Below, one piece after another: positions 15,738-16,642 of a stretch of DNA of 16,642 bases. The position numbers were made by a program, and so were the translations under genes. A model generated the notes under the pieces. The model searched no databases. It had not been told where the DNA came from and was given only the letters and a program-made list of their open reading frames with translations. This DNA comes from JAHFUI01 sp041485905. Its GTDB lineage: Bacteria; Acidobacteriota; Vicinamibacteria; Vicinamibacterales; CAVVIG01. How positions within the stretch are numbered: the first letter of the stretch is position 1; every line of letters starts with the position of its first letter. Location of the stretch: assembly GCA_041485905.1 (NCBI GenBank), contig JBGPKK010000100.1:1-16642 (forward strand), written 5' to 3'.

Positions 15738-15768
15738 CGCTAACACGCAGCCACGAAAACGCGAAATT

Positions 15769-16642
15769 ATGAAAGCCCTGACGTCATTCGGTGTGTCGAT
15801 CGTCCTCGCGTCGCTCTTCGCCATGGCAGGCCCGCGCGCCGCCGGCTGCGACCCGGTGGGCGAGATCCGGTTCGTGTGCGATCAGAACGGTCCAGAGGAT
15901 CTGGTCGTCGTGCCCTCCACGCCGTGGCTCATTGCCTCGGCCTATGGCGCCGACGGAGGCCTCCATCTGATCGACACGAAAGCGGCCTCGTCTACGCGGT
16001 TGTTCCCCAGCCCGGACGCGAAGGAGCGTCCTGACACGAAGACCTATGATTCGTGCCCCGGTCCGCTGGAAGGCACGGACAAGGAAAAGTTCAGAACGCA
16101 CGGGCTCTACCTGAAGCCCGGCCCGAACGCCGTCCACACACTGTACGTGGTCCACCACGGCAACAGAGAATCGATCGAGATCTTCGAGCTCAACGCTCGT
16201 CCGAAACGGCCGGCGATCACCTGGATCGGATGCGCCGTCGCGCCGGACCCGGTCGGTCTGAACGCGGTCGTCGCTCTCCCGGAAGGCGGCTTCGCTGCGA
16301 CCAATTTTGATCCGCGCCGGCCGGCCGGCGCGCGCGGCTTTTCTCCCGAGCTGCTCGAAGGCAGGAACAACGGCGAAGTGTGGGAATGGCATACGGGCAC
16401 GGGATGGAAGAAGGTGCCGGGCAGCGAGGCCGCCGGCGCCAACGGACTCGAGATCTCAAAAGACGGCAAGTGGTTCTACGTCGCCGAGTGGGGCAATCGA
16501 TCGTTCATGCGTCTCTCTCGCGGGCAGACGCCGGTCAAGCGCGACGAGATTCCGCTGGGATTCCGGGTGGACAACGTGCGGTGGGCGCCTGACGGCTCGC
16601 TCTTCGTCGCGGGCCAGGGCGGCGCGGACGCCGGCAGGGGTC
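15769..16642 (+). CDS. Exported paraoxonase-like/SMP-30 beta-propeller lactonase (partial, C-terminus outside window)
   Basis: 291 codons are open to the window end. The protein has a signal peptide (about 1-26; C27 could also be lipidated, but the lipobox RAAGC is poor). The propeller resembles paraoxonases, calcium lactonases/arylesterases: NGPED (E43, D44), THGLY (H111), YVVHHGN (H129/H130), GLNAVVAL (N165), GANGLEISKDGKWFYVAE (N225) and RVDNV (D268, N269). These match PON1 E53, D54, H115, H134, N168, N224, D269 and N270 in order and almost in numbering, so the catalytic calcium site looks complete. The PON1 structural-calcium residue D169 is replaced by A166. It starts 31 bases after the dehalogenase-like gene without a clear ribosome site. 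A gluconolactonase or strictosidine-synthase-like role is the alternative. Confidence 0.75.
   Translation, partial: MKALTSFGVSIVLASLFAMAGPRAAGCDPVGEIRFVCDQNGPEDLVVVPSTPWLIASAYGADGGLHLIDTKAASSTRLFPSPDAKERPDTKTYDSCPGPLEGTDKEKFRTHGLYLKPGPNAVHTLYVVHHGNRESIEIFELNARPKRPAITWIGCAVAPDPVGLNAVVALPEGGFAATNFDPRRPAGARGFSPELLEGRNNGEVWEWHTGTGWKKVPGSEAAGANGLEISKDGKWFYVAEWGNRSFMRLSRGQTPVKRDEIPLGFRVDNVRWAPDGSLFVAGQGGADAGRG

Noticed and set aside
15738..15768. ACACGCAGCCACGAAAACGCGAAA as a dispersed ACGAA-type repeat
   Set aside because: Only three short degenerate units are present in 31 bases, too little to call a repeat family.

Overview
This is a GC-rich bacterial window, most likely from an acidobacterium of the Vicinamibacteria type. 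That reading rests on two very large Oar-like TonB-dependent transporters, which start with an N-terminal carboxypeptidase-regulatory-like domain typical of that group. It also rests on a secreted family of unknown function common there, and on frequent imperfect inverted repeats of low complexity between genes. The assignment is inferred from family resemblance; there is no rRNA or other phylogenetic marker in the window.

Layout. On the minus strand (1-5380, read right to left) lie glcD, glcE and glcF, the three subunits of glycolate oxidase, tightly packed. A secreted protein of unknown function follows, apparently with its own promoter, and then the first 13 codons of another exported protein. 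Diverging from glcD on the plus strand is a permease of the lactate/glycolate (LctP/GlcA) family (5528-7225). Next come two tandem paralogous TonB-dependent outer-membrane receptors (7370-10444 and 10641-13748), each followed by a G-rich/C-rich long inverted repeat. The right end is a compact run of three exported hydrolases of unrelated folds. They are a metallo-beta-lactamase-fold lactonase of the AHL-lactonase type (13883-14764), an alpha/beta hydrolase with the full active-site signature of fluoroacetate/haloacetate dehalogenases and a Tat-like signal (14784-15737), and a paraoxonase-like six-bladed-propeller lactonase cut by the window end (15769-16642).

How the parts may work together. 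The permease and GlcDEF make a clear two-carbon 2-hydroxyacid uptake and oxidation module (glycolate to glyoxylate, possibly also lactate). The most interesting reading is that the exported haloacetate-dehalogenase-like enzyme would release glycolate outside the cytoplasm, which LctP could import and GlcDEF oxidise. The two lactonase-type enzymes beside it would open lactones to hydroxyacids, and the TonB receptors could bring larger substrates into the periplasm. This link is inference: the hydrolase run and the glc module are separate transcription units about 6.6 kb apart (lctP end to the first hydrolase).

No tRNA, rRNA, CRISPR array, insertion sequence or transcription regulator was seen, and no gap between genes exceeds 200 bases.
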